This document shows positions 43,154 to 51,601 of a stretch of 64,000 bases of DNA, one piece after another; position 1 is the stretch's first letter; every line of letters starts with the position of its first letter. Made by a program: the position numbers and the translations under genes. This DNA comes from Rahnella inusitata (lineage in GTDB: Bacteria > Pseudomonadota > Gammaproteobacteria > Enterobacterales > Enterobacteriaceae). The stretch lies in the NCBI RefSeq assembly GCF_003263515.1, contig NZ_JYDE01000037.1, forward strand, positions 1 through 64,000, given 5' to 3'. The notes beneath the pieces are model-generated. The model was not told the origin of the DNA, made no database searches, and saw nothing but the letters and a program-made list of their open reading frames with translations.

Positions 43154-43255
43154 TTAAGCAGATGCTTTCTTGGCTTTTTTATCAGCCTTTTTTTCGGCAG
43201 GGGTTTTCAATGGCTTCTTCTTCGCATTCTTTTTGCTATCCATTCCTTTACTCAT
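43154..43255 (-). CDS. 33-residue lysine-rich small protein
   Basis: The minus-strand frame MSKGMDSKKNAKKKPLKTPA then EKKADKKAKKASA has a good GAGAGG site seven bases before its ATG. Nearly half the residues are Lys, suggesting nucleic-acid or ribosome contact. The frame is too short for most gene finders. It lies convergent with ptrB, 17 bases past the terminator. I recall similar small basic proteins in enterobacteria but cannot name the family. Confidence 0.6.
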   Translation of the reverse strand: MSKGMDSKKNAKKKPLKTPAEKKADKKAKKASA

Positions 43256-43488
43256 AATCGCCTCTCTTTAAAGCTGGTGGATTGGGTTGCTCACCTATTT
43301 AGAGCCAAATCCGTTCCGGTTGCAAGCTCCTTTGTGTTTCCAACAGTACTTTACAGTCACGGAATACGCCGCCGCTTAGCGGGGGAAAAAGAAATTGCGT
43401 GATAAGTATGCGAACAGCATACAAAAAGCCGATTTTCGTGGATTACAACTTGTTGTTGGCTGGCTGATGCGCTGTTATTGGGTTGTAA

Positions 43489-44487
<999 letters not shown>

Positions 44488-44521
44488 TCTTTCCTAATCC
44501 CGTTTACCTGCGCCAGCAACG

Positions 44522-44752
44522 TTACTTTTGCTTCGGTTCGTAAGGTAAGCGGGAGAATTTATGTGATTCCCCACGGTAATGCATCACGCGCTCGCGAAAG
44601 TACGTACGCAGGTGCTCAGGCTGTTGGCGTTCCACCATTTCAGCGACAACCGGCATGTTGTAACGCTCTTTGAAAGCGACCGCCGAAGCCGCCAGATCGA
44701 TGTTGATGCGATCCATCTCTTCTTTACTGATTTCCGCCAGATTGATACTCAT
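44522..44752 (-). CDS. holE: DNA polymerase III theta subunit
   Basis: Small subunit that binds the epsilon proofreading exonuclease of the polymerase core. 76 residues from ATG 44752, the E. coli length. The core [32 protein letters not shown] and SRLPYEPK is conserved. The longer frame to 44842 is unlikely. It is convergent with pip. Confidence 0.95.
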   Translation of the reverse strand: MSINLAEISKEEMDRINIDLAASAVAFKERYNMPVVAEMVERQQPEHLRTYFRERVMHYRGESHKFSRLPYEPKQK

Positions 44753-45159
44753 TGCGACATCCCGTGACTCTGTTTTGACCGGCATTGTACCCGAGGCCAC
44801 CGCCGGGGTGAATGCTGACATCTTATTTTTATGAACAGCCATTAAGCTAAATTATTACTGATGTTATGCAGGTGAATAAGAACCATTCACGTTGTGGAAT
44901 TGATAATTAGCTTCAATTAGGCCGGGAGTTTTATTTTATCAAATAGGAATGATTCTTTTTAATATATACATGCATGTTAATGGTTCTCATTATTATATAT
45001 TTGCCATTATAATTAATCCTTTTAAATCAATGAAATAAAATTAAATGTTGCTTATGTGGATATTAATGTGAATCGCCTGTTTTTATTTTGTGTCGATGCG
45101 GGCATAATGCGGATAAATAAACCCATTCCCCTGCCTTAATTTATTTATGGAGCCGCATC
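44753..45159. other. control region between holE and ftnA
   Basis: About 400 AT-rich bases with no gene, holding the divergent promoters of holE and ftnA. The clearest site is the Fur-like sequence at 44976. Confidence 0.45.
44976..44994. promoter_or_regulatory. Fur-box-like site upstream of ftnA
   Basis: On the minus strand AATAATGAGAACCATTAAC agrees with the Fur consensus GATAATGATAATCATTATC at 15 of 19 positions. It is 166 bases before ftnA, whose expression depends on Fur in E. coli (by relief of H-NS silencing). Confidence 0.5.
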
Positions 45160-45666
45160 ATGCTTAAAAAAGAAATGATCGATCAGCTTAATGAACAGCT
45201 GAACCTCGAGTTTTATTCTGCCAATTTATATTTGCAGATGAGTGCATGGTGCAGCGCCAAAGGCTACGAAGGTGCGGCTGCGTTTCTGAAAAAGCATTCC
45301 ATGGAAGAGATGGATCACATGCATCGCCTGTTCAAATATGTCAGCGATACCGGCGCATTGCCTTTGCTGGGCGCGATTGCTGCACCGCCGGTGACATTTG
45401 AGTCTCTGTCCGATCTCTTCATGCAGACCTACGAGCATGAGCAATTGATCACTCAGAAAATCAACGAACTGGCCGATCTGGCGATGACTCTGAAAGATTA
45501 TTCTTCCTTCAACTTCCTGCAATGGTACGTCGCAGAGCAGCATGAAGAAGAGACCTTGTTCAAATCCGTTCTCGACAAACTGTCGCTGGTCAGCAATACC
45601 GGTAACGGCTTGTTCTTCGTTGATAAAGATCTCAAAAATATGGCAGCGCAAGCCCCGGCGGCGTAA
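45160..45666 (+). CDS. ftnA: non-heme ferritin FtnA
   Basis: Iron-storage protein forming 24-mers. 168 residues, closest to E. coli Ftn[50 protein letters not shown] and [15 protein letters not shown]. The ferroxidase ligands (Glu17, Glu50, His53, Glu94, Glu/Gln pairs in EQHEEE) are kept. GGAG precedes the ATG. Its placement between holE and yobA differs from E. coli. Confidence 0.96.
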   Translation: MLKKEMIDQLNEQLNLEFYSANLYLQMSAWCSAKGYEGAAAFLKKHSMEEMDHMHRLFKYVSDTGALPLLGAIAAPPVTFESLSDLFMQTYEHEQLITQKINELADLAMTLKDYSSFNFLQWYVAEQHEEETLFKSVLDKLSLVSNTGNGLFFVDKDLKNMAAQAPAA

Positions 45667-45686
45667 ACCCCGTTTGTGATGCACAT

Positions 45687-45721
45687 AAAACGCAGAATGC
45701 TCCGGCTTCTGCGTTTTTTTA
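45687..45721 (+). terminator. intrinsic terminator after ftnA
   Basis: AAACGCAGAA, a 9-base loop and TTCTGCGTTT followed by T's. Confidence 0.9.
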
Positions 45722-45805
45722 TGCATTTATGACAAACGTTTTGGGTTGGTTTGCGATAAAGTGACGGCGTTATAAATTCATCGTTACGCAAGCCAAGGAA
45801 TCATC

Positions 45806-46189
45806 GTGTTGAAAAAAACCACCTCTCTTTGCCGTGCCATGGCAGTCTCAGCCGTATTGCTGAGCGGATTTATCTCATCGCAAGCCTTTGCGCATGCACA
45901 TCTTAAAACTCAGACGCCCGCTGCGGACACCGTTCTTGCCGCCAGCCCGACTGAACTCTCACTCGGGTTCAGTGAAGGTATCGAACCTAATTTCAGCAAA
46001 ATCACCCTGACCGGTGCAGATAAAAAAGCGGTTAAAACTGGCGCGTTAACGCTCGCTGCCAATGACAACACCCAGACGGTTGTCCCGTTACCCGACGCGC
46101 TGAGCCCGGGTAAATATTGGGTGACGTGGAGCGTGGTGTCGGTCGACGGTCATAAAACGAATGGTCAGTACAGCTTCACCGTTAAGTAA
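45806..46189 (+). CDS. yobA: CopC-family periplasmic copper-binding protein YobA
   Basis: 127 residues with a signal peptide ending SQAFA; the mature protein begins HAHLKTQTPA, so its N-terminal His can form the copper-binding brace with the second His and the His in VDGHKTNGQYSF. AAGGA precedes GTG 45806. It lies four bases before yebZ, the usual copC-copD pair. Confidence 0.93.
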   Translation: MLKKTTSLCRAMAVSAVLLSGFISSQAFAHAHLKTQTPAADTVLAASPTELSLGFSEGIEPNFSKITLTGADKKAVKTGALTLAANDNTQTVVPLPDALSPGKYWVTWSVVSVDGHKTNGQYSFTVK

Positions 46190-46192
46190 GTC

Positions 46193-47077
46193 ATGAGCCT
46201 GACTGCGTTGTTTGTCCTGTGCCGGTTCGCCCATTTTGCCTCCCTGATGCAAATATTCGGGCTGAGCGTGTTTTGCTCCCTGCTGGCACCGGCCGGCTTT
46301 TCGGCGATGTTACTGCGAAAAAACCAGACGCTGATGATGTGGTCTGGCGCGGTTGCGGCGGTAACGTCTGTCGGGATGCTGTCGATTCAGGCCATGCTGA
46401 TGGGTAATGGCTGGAGTGATGGCCTGAACCTGAATGTCTGGTTGCTGGTGCTGACCACTACGTTTGGTGAAGTCTGGCGCTGGCATTTGCTGCTGACCGC
46501 CGCACTGATGCTGGTTTTGCTAATGGACTGGCTGTCGGTGCGCAATCTGCTGGTGTTTCTGTGCTCGCTCGGTTTGTTGCTGAGTCAGGCGCTGATCGGC
46601 CATGCGGCCATGCATGACGGCATGTTAGGGCTCATCCACCGTCTCAATCATATGGTGCATCTGCTAAGTGCCGCGTACTGGTTCGGATGCTTGCTCCCGC
46701 TGCTGGCGTGCATGTACTACACCCGTAAACCTGAGTTGCGGCCTTTTGCCATCGCCACGCTGATCCGTTTTTCGACATGGGGTCATGCCGCTGTCGCGTT
46801 GGTCATACTCACGGGCATCGTCAATACCGCCATCGTTTTGCAGCGCTGGCCGACGGAGCTGACGTCGCTTTATCAATGTCTTCTGGTTATCAAGATTCTG
46901 CTGGTCGGCATTATGGCCGCTGTCGCCGTGTACAACCGTTATCGTCTGGTGCCGCTGATGGGTAAGGACTCCGGTCATACCGAACGCCGTTTTGTACTGA
47001 TGACATGGATTGAGTGGGGGCTGGCGCTTTTGGTTTTGCTGCTGGTGAGCCTGTTTGCCACGCTGGCGCCGCGCTGA
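46193..47077 (+). CDS. yebZ: CopD-family inner membrane copper protein YebZ
   Basis: 294 residues (E. coli 290) with about eight membrane helices. Helix-borne His residues (FAHFASLMQIFG, IGHAAMHDG, INHMVHLLSAAYWFG-like and TWGHAAVALVILTG) match the CopD domain. It probably works with YobA and YebY in copper handling; the three genes look like one operon (gaps of 3 and 49 bases). Confidence 0.93.
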   Translation: MSLTALFVLCRFAHFASLMQIFGLSVFCSLLAPAGFSAMLLRKNQTLMMWSGAVAAVTSVGMLSIQAMLMGNGWSDGLNLNVWLLVLTTTFGEVWRWHLLLTAALMLVLLMDWLSVRNLLVFLCSLGLLLSQALIGHAAMHDGMLGLIHRLNHMVHLLSAAYWFGCLLPLLACMYYTRKPELRPFAIATLIRFSTWGHAAVALVILTGIVNTAIVLQRWPTELTSLYQCLLVIKILLVGIMAAVAVYNRYRLVPLMGKDSGHTERRFVLMTWIEWGLALLVLLLVSLFATLAPR

Positions 47078-47126
47078 AGCGGCCTTTATAACCTATTAAG
47101 AATTTAATCATTACCGAGGAAAAATC

Positions 47127-47462
47127 ATGAGGAAAACACTGCTTGCCTGCGTGCTGCTGACCTTATCTGCCAGCAGTCTGGCTGCGCCACAGCTGGAAAC
47201 GGTCAGCCGCTTACAGTACGGAAAGGCGTGGGCATTCACCCGTGAAGAAGTCATGCTGCAATGCCGCCCGGGCCATGCGCTGTATGTGATCAACGACAGC
47301 ACGCTGGCGCAATATCCTCTGAACGACGTGGCGAAAGAGCAGGTTAAAAACCGTCAGGTTCAGGCAGTTCCGTTGGAAAAAATCTGGCTGGATGACCCGC
47401 AAAATCCGGGACAAAAAATGAGCCTCGCGCCATTTATCACCAAAGCGGAATCGCTCTGCTGA
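47127..47462 (+). CDS. yebY: YebY, DUF2511 family exported protein
   Basis: 111 residues with a signal peptide ending SSLAAP. The mature part [36 protein letters not shown] and [15 protein letters not shown] is collinear with E. coli YebY. Two Cys residues could form a disulfide. Last gene of the yobA-yebZ-yebY group; GAGGAAAA precedes the ATG. Confidence 0.92.
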   Translation: MRKTLLACVLLTLSASSLAAPQLETVSRLQYGKAWAFTREEVMLQCRPGHALYVINDSTLAQYPLNDVAKEQVKNRQVQAVPLEKIWLDDPQNPGQKMSLAPFITKAESLC

Positions 47463-47604
47463 GTTGCTGTGCAGCGAATAAGTGACTGTTGTTAAACTCA
47501 TGCTTTGAGAATGTTGTCACATAATGAAAATAATACAGCATTGTTATTATCACTATGTTGCGAGTTGAGTGGAAAATAGTCAGACGTCGGCTATTCTTTA
47601 CTTT

Positions 47605-47708
47605 GTACGGCTTAACCGCCTGCATTAATGCCAACTTTTAGCGCACGGCTCTCTCCCAAGAGCCATTTCCCTAGACCGAATATAGGACTCGTATTCGGTC
47701 TTTTTTTT
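47605..47708 (+). ncRNA. sdsR: SdsR (RyeB) small regulatory RNA
   Basis: The stretch from about CTGCATTAATGCCAACTTTT through CGCACGGCTCTCTCCCAAGA and GCCATTTCCCT is almost identical to E. coli SdsR, and the 104-base length agrees. It ends in the ATTCGGTC-type intrinsic terminator with eight T. CTATTCTT at 47591 fits a sigma-S -10, as expected for this stationary-phase RNA, which with Hfq represses targets such as tolC, mutS and ompD. It follows yebY as in E. coli. The 5' end is inferred by alignment from memory. Confidence 0.9.
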
Positions 47709-47776
47709 GCCTGTTTTTAAAATCAACCACTTATAATAAAAACAATCACTTAGGCTATTCTCACTTACCCTCAATG

Positions 47777-47992
47777 TTACTCATTTGGATTCTCCATCGC
47801 CATTTTATCGCCACTGATTTGAGCCAGCGGATTCATGTAAATAGCGTCTTCTAAGTGATCGGGGGCGAAGTGTGCATAGCGCATCGTTACGCGGATATCT
47901 GAGTGCCCGAGGATTCGCTGCAGCACGATGATGTTGCCGCCGGCCATCATGAAATGACTGGCGAACGTATGCCGCAGAACGTGCGTCATTTG
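47777..47992 (-). pseudogene. C-terminal fragment of a P2-type integrase
   Basis: About 72 residues from QMTHVLRHTFASHFMMAGGN onward match the end of the complete integrase at 49633-50676 almost residue for residue, including the catalytic HxxR, His and Tyr. They differ at many codon third positions and in the last dozen residues (ISGDKMAMENPNE versus MVGNKNLIS). It is therefore the remnant of a second, related integrase and not a fresh duplication. Homology stops abruptly at about 47993. Confidence 0.85.
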
Positions 47993-48007
47993 TTGACTAT
48001 AAGATAA

Positions 48008-48199
48008 CAGGTAGGACACTGCATCTGCGTTTTGTACAGGGTATGGTCGACGTCCTTTGCAGACAGTGGCAATGACGATAATGTAGTATCATTGACTGGA
48101 AATATTATTAAAATAGGCAATAGTAATTTTGATGTCCTCTGCAATGTAGTTGAGGCCGTTAGTAAAGGTTTGCTCACGAAGTTAATATCGAATAATTAA
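48008..48199 (+). pseudogene. 3' end of an unrecognised gene
   Basis: An open plus-strand frame with no start codon ends VEAVSKGLLTKLISNN at 48199, just 32 bases before the restriction gene. It begins where the integrase fragment breaks off, so it may be the truncated tail of a gene lost in the rearrangement. No family recognised; it could also be non-coding. Confidence 0.2.
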
Positions 48200-48231
48200 A
48201 ATCATTAATTAAATTGAGGTGAAGGTTTCTG

Positions 48232-49490
48232 ATGAATTACTTCTGGATTACACAAAAGCCAAAGTCACACAAAGAAGAATTAGAAAACGGATGGATAAGA
48301 GCCAGGCCGGCAAAAATATATAATCAATACAGAGAAACGGTTAAGTCTATCAAGAAGGGAGACTTGATTTTTTTTGTAGTAGTGGGGTGATTAGCCACAT
48401 TGGGTTTGCACTTGGTTCTGTCATGCACGAAACTGATGAAAAAGGCATATTATGGACGGTGAAGTTTAAGCCTCACCAGTTAGAAATGCCCATAGACATT
48501 CGCGTTCACAAAGAATATCTTTTAGATAAAAGAGCGAAAAAGTATTCTCCGATAACTTCTTTCGGTAAAGCACATCAAGGTTATTGTTCTGAAATTAATA
48601 AAGTCACTGCATGGTTTCTGCTTTCTAGAGCAGGAGTGTATTATAATAATGACAATATTATCGAGTTAGAAAAAGCCGTGGGATACAGAGAGGCGAAATC
48701 GGCAAGTTCAAGAGTTTCTAATCTCAATTCTCTTATGTCTAAACTTGATCGACGAGACATCCTAGATGTATTAGGTAAATTTGAAGAAATACAATATACT
48801 GATTATAAATTCAAAAAATCAACCACATATGATCTTGAGTATAATGGTAATCTATTCCCACCTAAAGTCATATTTGGAGTTTCAGCAATAGCAGTAATAA
48901 ATCGAGTACTTTTCGCTGATGAGTTTACTGGTGGGTTGGATTCGGTTTGTTTCAAAGTTCTTACGTCACTAGGATTTAATATTATAGATAAATCGGTCTC
49001 TGATGTTAATTCTCAAAAAAAAGCTATTGATTTACTTATTGAGGATATTTACGAAATTGAAAAAGATGCGAACATATCAATAACAGACCGAAAACAACTG
49101 ATTGACGCACGGGTTGGGCAAGGAAAGTTCAGAAGAGATTTAAATAAGTTATATGGCAAATGCCTTCTTACTGACATTTCCCTTGACGTAATGCTGAGAG
49201 CGAGTCACATAAAACCTTGGCGAGAATCATCGAATTATGAGCGACTTGATCCTTATAACGGATTACTATTATCTGCAAATATCGATATTCTTTTTGATAA
49301 GGGGTTAATAAGCTTTAAGGCTAATGGTGAATTGCTTATATCACCAGTATTAGTTGAGAATAATATTCTGGAACTAATAGGTATACACGCAGTAACGAGT
49401 GTTAAAATTAACGAAAAATGTCAAAAATATTTGGGCTGGCATAGAAATAAATATTTCCCAAGTCATGGGGATAAAGATGTTCATGATTAA
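48232..49490 (+). pseudogene. EVE/McrA-head/HNH modification-dependent endonuclease, frameshifted
   Basis: Two adjoining frames make one protein of about 419 residues. The first (ATG 48232, AAGG upstream) reads MNYFWITQKPKSHKEELENG through KKGDLIFF and stops at 48390. The second (48387-49490) continues SSGVISHIGFALG. Inserting one T in the T8 run at 48368 joins them. Domains: an EVE-like base-reading domain (ending YSPITSFGKAHQGY), a segment resembling the head domain of ScoMcrA-type enzymes (YNGNLFPPKVIFGVSA then GFNII), and an HNH nuclease near the end (CLLTDIS, LRASHIKPWRES, DPYNGLLLSANIDILFDKG). Such proteins cut DNA with modified bases. The gene is much richer in A+T than its neighbours and lies opposite the phage genes. 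As written only the EVE-less part could be made, from GTG 48387. Confidence 0.75.
48368..48375 (+). repeat. T8 tract at the frameshift in the restriction gene
   Basis: Eight T lie between GACTTGA and GTAGTAGTGGGG. With nine T the reading is GDLIFFCSSGVISHIG and the gene is open from 48232 to 49490. Such a run can change length by slippage, or this may be a sequencing error. Confidence 0.7.
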
Positions 49491-49513
49491 AAAATAGACT
49501 CGATATAAATGTG

Positions 49514-49550
49514 TATAAAAATGGCACTAAGGACTTAGTGCATTTTTATA
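49514..49550. terminator. bidirectional terminator after the restriction gene
   Basis: TATAAAAAT and ATTTTTATA flank the perfect stem GCACTAAG-GA-CTTAGTGC, a strong hairpin with A and T tails on both strands. Confidence 0.9.
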
Positions 49551-49632
49551 AGTCAATATAATAATCGGCAGCAATAATTCATTACATTTCGCTAAAAATG
49601 GTATGTTATTTTTTATCTTCTATCCCCGCTAT

Positions 49633-50676
49633 TCAACTGATCAAATTTTTGTTGCCAACCATTTGAGCCAGCGGATTCATGTAAATTGCGTCTTCCAGGT
49701 GATCGGGCGCGAAGTGTGCGTAACGCATCGTGACGCGGATATCGGAGTGCCCGAGGATGCGCTGTAACACGATGATGTTGCCGCCGGCCATCATGAAGTG
49801 ACTGGCAAACGTATGCCTGAGAACGTGCGTCATCTGACCTTCTGGCAGTTCGATGCCTGCCAGCCTGATCACCCGATAGAACTGCTTATAGCAGGGCGAG
49901 AAGGGCACGCCTTCGCGGGCGATCAATTCGTCATACAGCGGGCGGGCGAGGGGAACGGTACGGTTCTTTTTACCTTTGGTATTGATGAAGGTGAGTTTGT
50001 ACGGGGAGATCTGCGAGCTTTTGATTTTGGCGGCCTCGTTCCACCGTGCGCCGGTCGAAAGGCAGAGTTTAACGATCAGCGTTAATTCATCATTCCCATG
50101 CTCTTCACAGGCCGCCATGAGCCGCAGAATTTGTTCCTGGTTCAGCCATGCCATCTCGCGTTCCGGCTGATCAAACTCGCGGATATTCTCGAGAGGGTTT
50201 GGCAGCGACCATTCTCCCAGGCGTTTCAGCTCGTTGAACACAGCCCGCAGAAAAGCATGCTCACAGTTCACCGTGCCGGTTGACACTTTTCGGGTCGCCA
50301 GACTAGTACTGTAGCCGTTATCAATCTCACCGCGCAGCCGCTGATCGCGATAATGCGCCCAGTCTCTCGGCGTGATGGTACTGGCTATCGGGTCACCCAT
50401 TCCCGCGCTGATAATCTTCAGTTTGCCCAGCCGTCCCTTTTTATCATTCAGAGAGCAGCCGTGCAGGCTGTACCAGAGATCGACCAGTTCGCTCAGCTTC
50501 CGCCGGTCTTCCTTCTCACCCAGCCAAGGTTTGTTCTTTGCCTGATCCATGGTGTAAGTTTCAAAGGCAACGGCTTCACCTTTGGTATCAAACTGCCTGC
50601 GGCATCGCTTACCTCCACTCCCGTTCGGGTAGCACTCACATAACCATTTACCGGTAGACAGCTTTCTTACACTCAT
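49633..50676 (-). CDS. int: P2-type tyrosine integrase
   Basis: Site-specific recombinase of 347 residues. An N-terminal arm-binding domain begins MSVRKLSTGKWLCECYPNGS; the core-binding region is SAM-like; the catalytic residues are Arg in STGARWNEA, His-x-x-Arg in HVLRHTFASHF, His in LGHSDIRVTMRYAH and the nucleophile Tyr in the same segment. ATG 50676 has GGAGG five bases upstream; the frame starts one codon earlier with GTG. It follows the ogr terminator on the same strand, whereas in P2 int and ogr converge on attP. No repressor gene accompanies it. Confidence 0.92.
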   Translation of the reverse strand: MSVRKLSTGKWLCECYPNGSGGKRCRRQFDTKGEAVAFETYTMDQAKNKPWLGEKEDRRKLSELVDLWYSLHGCSLNDKKGRLGKLKIISAGMGDPIASTITPRDWAHYRDQRLRGEIDNGYSTSLATRKVSTGTVNCEHAFLRAVFNELKRLGEWSLPNPLENIREFDQPEREMAWLNQEQILRLMAACEEHGNDELTLIVKLCLSTGARWNEAAKIKSSQISPYKLTFINTKGKKNRTVPLARPLYDELIAREGVPFSPCYKQFYRVIRLAGIELPEGQMTHVLRHTFASHFMMAGGNIIVLQRILGHSDIRVTMRYAHFAPDHLEDAIYMNPLAQMVGNKNLIS

Positions 50677-50780
50677 CACATCCTCCTTTTTGAGAATGTG
50701 AATTTTACTGTATATAAAAACAGTGTAAATGTTTGATTTAGTCAGTCGTATACATGGAAGGGGATTAATTCACAGAATCT

Positions 50781-50811
50781 ATAAAAGTAAAAACCCGCTT
50801 TCGCGGGTTTC
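50781..50811 (-). terminator. intrinsic terminator after ogr
   Basis: AAACCCGC, loop GAAA and GCGGGTTT then TTTACTTTT on the minus strand, just past the ogr stop. It separates late transcription from int. Confidence 0.9.
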
Positions 50812-50814
50812 GTC

Positions 50815-51048
50815 TCAATGCATTTGCAACGACTGCTGGCTATGTTTATCCGGATGGAGCAGCACAGCATGAACCGTTCCTGGCTCAACAATAATGTCGG
50901 CGATCGTTTCATGAGTTTTGAACGTGCAGCTGCAATTGATATTCTGACACTGGTGATAACGCTCTTTGGTATTGGTGCTGAGGTAACGGCTTGAACGGGC
51001 GTGAGCTGCGTGCTGGCATTTGGGGCAATGCATCATTTTAATCACCAT
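50815..51048 (-). CDS. ogr: Ogr/Delta-family late transcription activator
   Basis: Zinc-finger activator that recruits RNA polymerase to P2 late promoters at TGT-N12-ACA sites. 77 residues as called; MMHCPKCQHAAHARSSRY and TKERYHQCQNINCSCTF follow P2 Ogr (MFHCPLCQHAAHARTSRY), with zinc ligands CPKC and CQNINC. The start may be five codons in, at MHCPKCQ. Matching sites are seen upstream of FI and V. Confidence 0.93.
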   Translation of the reverse strand: MVIKMMHCPKCQHAAHARSSRYLSTNTKERYHQCQNINCSCTFKTHETIADIIVEPGTVHAVLLHPDKHSQQSLQMH

Positions 51049-51175
51049 ATAATCATTCTAATCAGATGCACTCATTGTATGTTATCGCGTTGAGCATACA
51101 TCTTAAATTACAGTGATTTACACAGTTTTTAGTTATGGTAATTCAAGAGAACTCAATCAAATTAAAAGAGGAATT

Positions 51176-51577
51176 ATGCTGTCAGGATTGAATCACCTTA
51201 CTCTCGCGGTCAGTCATTTACCCCGCAGTTTTAGCTTCTACGTGGATGTTCTTGGTTTTACACCTCGGGCTAAATGGGCGAAAGGGGCTTACTTGTCGCT
51301 AGGAGATCTGTGGCTATGTTTATCGTTGGAATCTGTTGTAGAACGTAAGACAGATTACACACACTACGCCTTTACGATCGCATCAGATGACATGCCGTCA
51401 TTTCGAGAGAAAATACAGCAGGCCGGTGCCATAGAGTGGAAAAGCAACAAGAGTGAAGGGGAGTCAATTTACTTTCTCGACCCCGATGGCCACCAGTTAG
51501 AGGTTCATTGCGGCGATCTTGAAAGCAGGCTCCGTTCGTGCAAAGAAAATCCATACGATGAAATGGAGTTCTTCTGA
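51176..51577 (+). CDS. fosA: FosA-family fosfomycin glutathione transferase
   Basis: Mn2+- and K+-dependent glyoxalase-fold enzyme that opens the epoxide of fosfomycin with glutathione. From ATG 51176 (AGAGG upstream) the protein has 133 residues and starts MLSGLNHLTLAVS exactly like FosA of Klebsiella and Enterobacter. The metal ligands His7, His63 (DYTHYAF) and Glu109 (HQLEVHCG) and the SEGES potassium loop are all present, so it should be active. It lies between gpD and ogr, opposite in strand to both, as phage cargo with its own terminator. Confidence 0.93.
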   Translation: MLSGLNHLTLAVSHLPRSFSFYVDVLGFTPRAKWAKGAYLSLGDLWLCLSLESVVERKTDYTHYAFTIASDDMPSFREKIQQAGAIEWKSNKSEGESIYFLDPDGHQLEVHCGDLESRLRSCKENPYDEMEFF

Positions 51578-51601
51578 GGCTATTAATGCCTCAGTTGTTT
51601 T
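51574..51601 (+). terminator. intrinsic terminator of fosA
   Basis: CTGAGGC, loop TATTAAT and GCCTCAG then TTGTTTT. It overlaps the fosA stop and the end of gpD. Confidence 0.85.

Noticed and set aside
48387-49490. Restriction gene as an independent gene starting at GTG 48387
   Set aside because: It would begin inside the EVE-like domain with no ribosome site; the upstream frame encodes the missing start of that domain.
49514-49640. Second attachment site next to the complete integrase
   Set aside because: No repeat of the sdsR terminator sequence was found here; the strong hairpin is better explained as a terminator.
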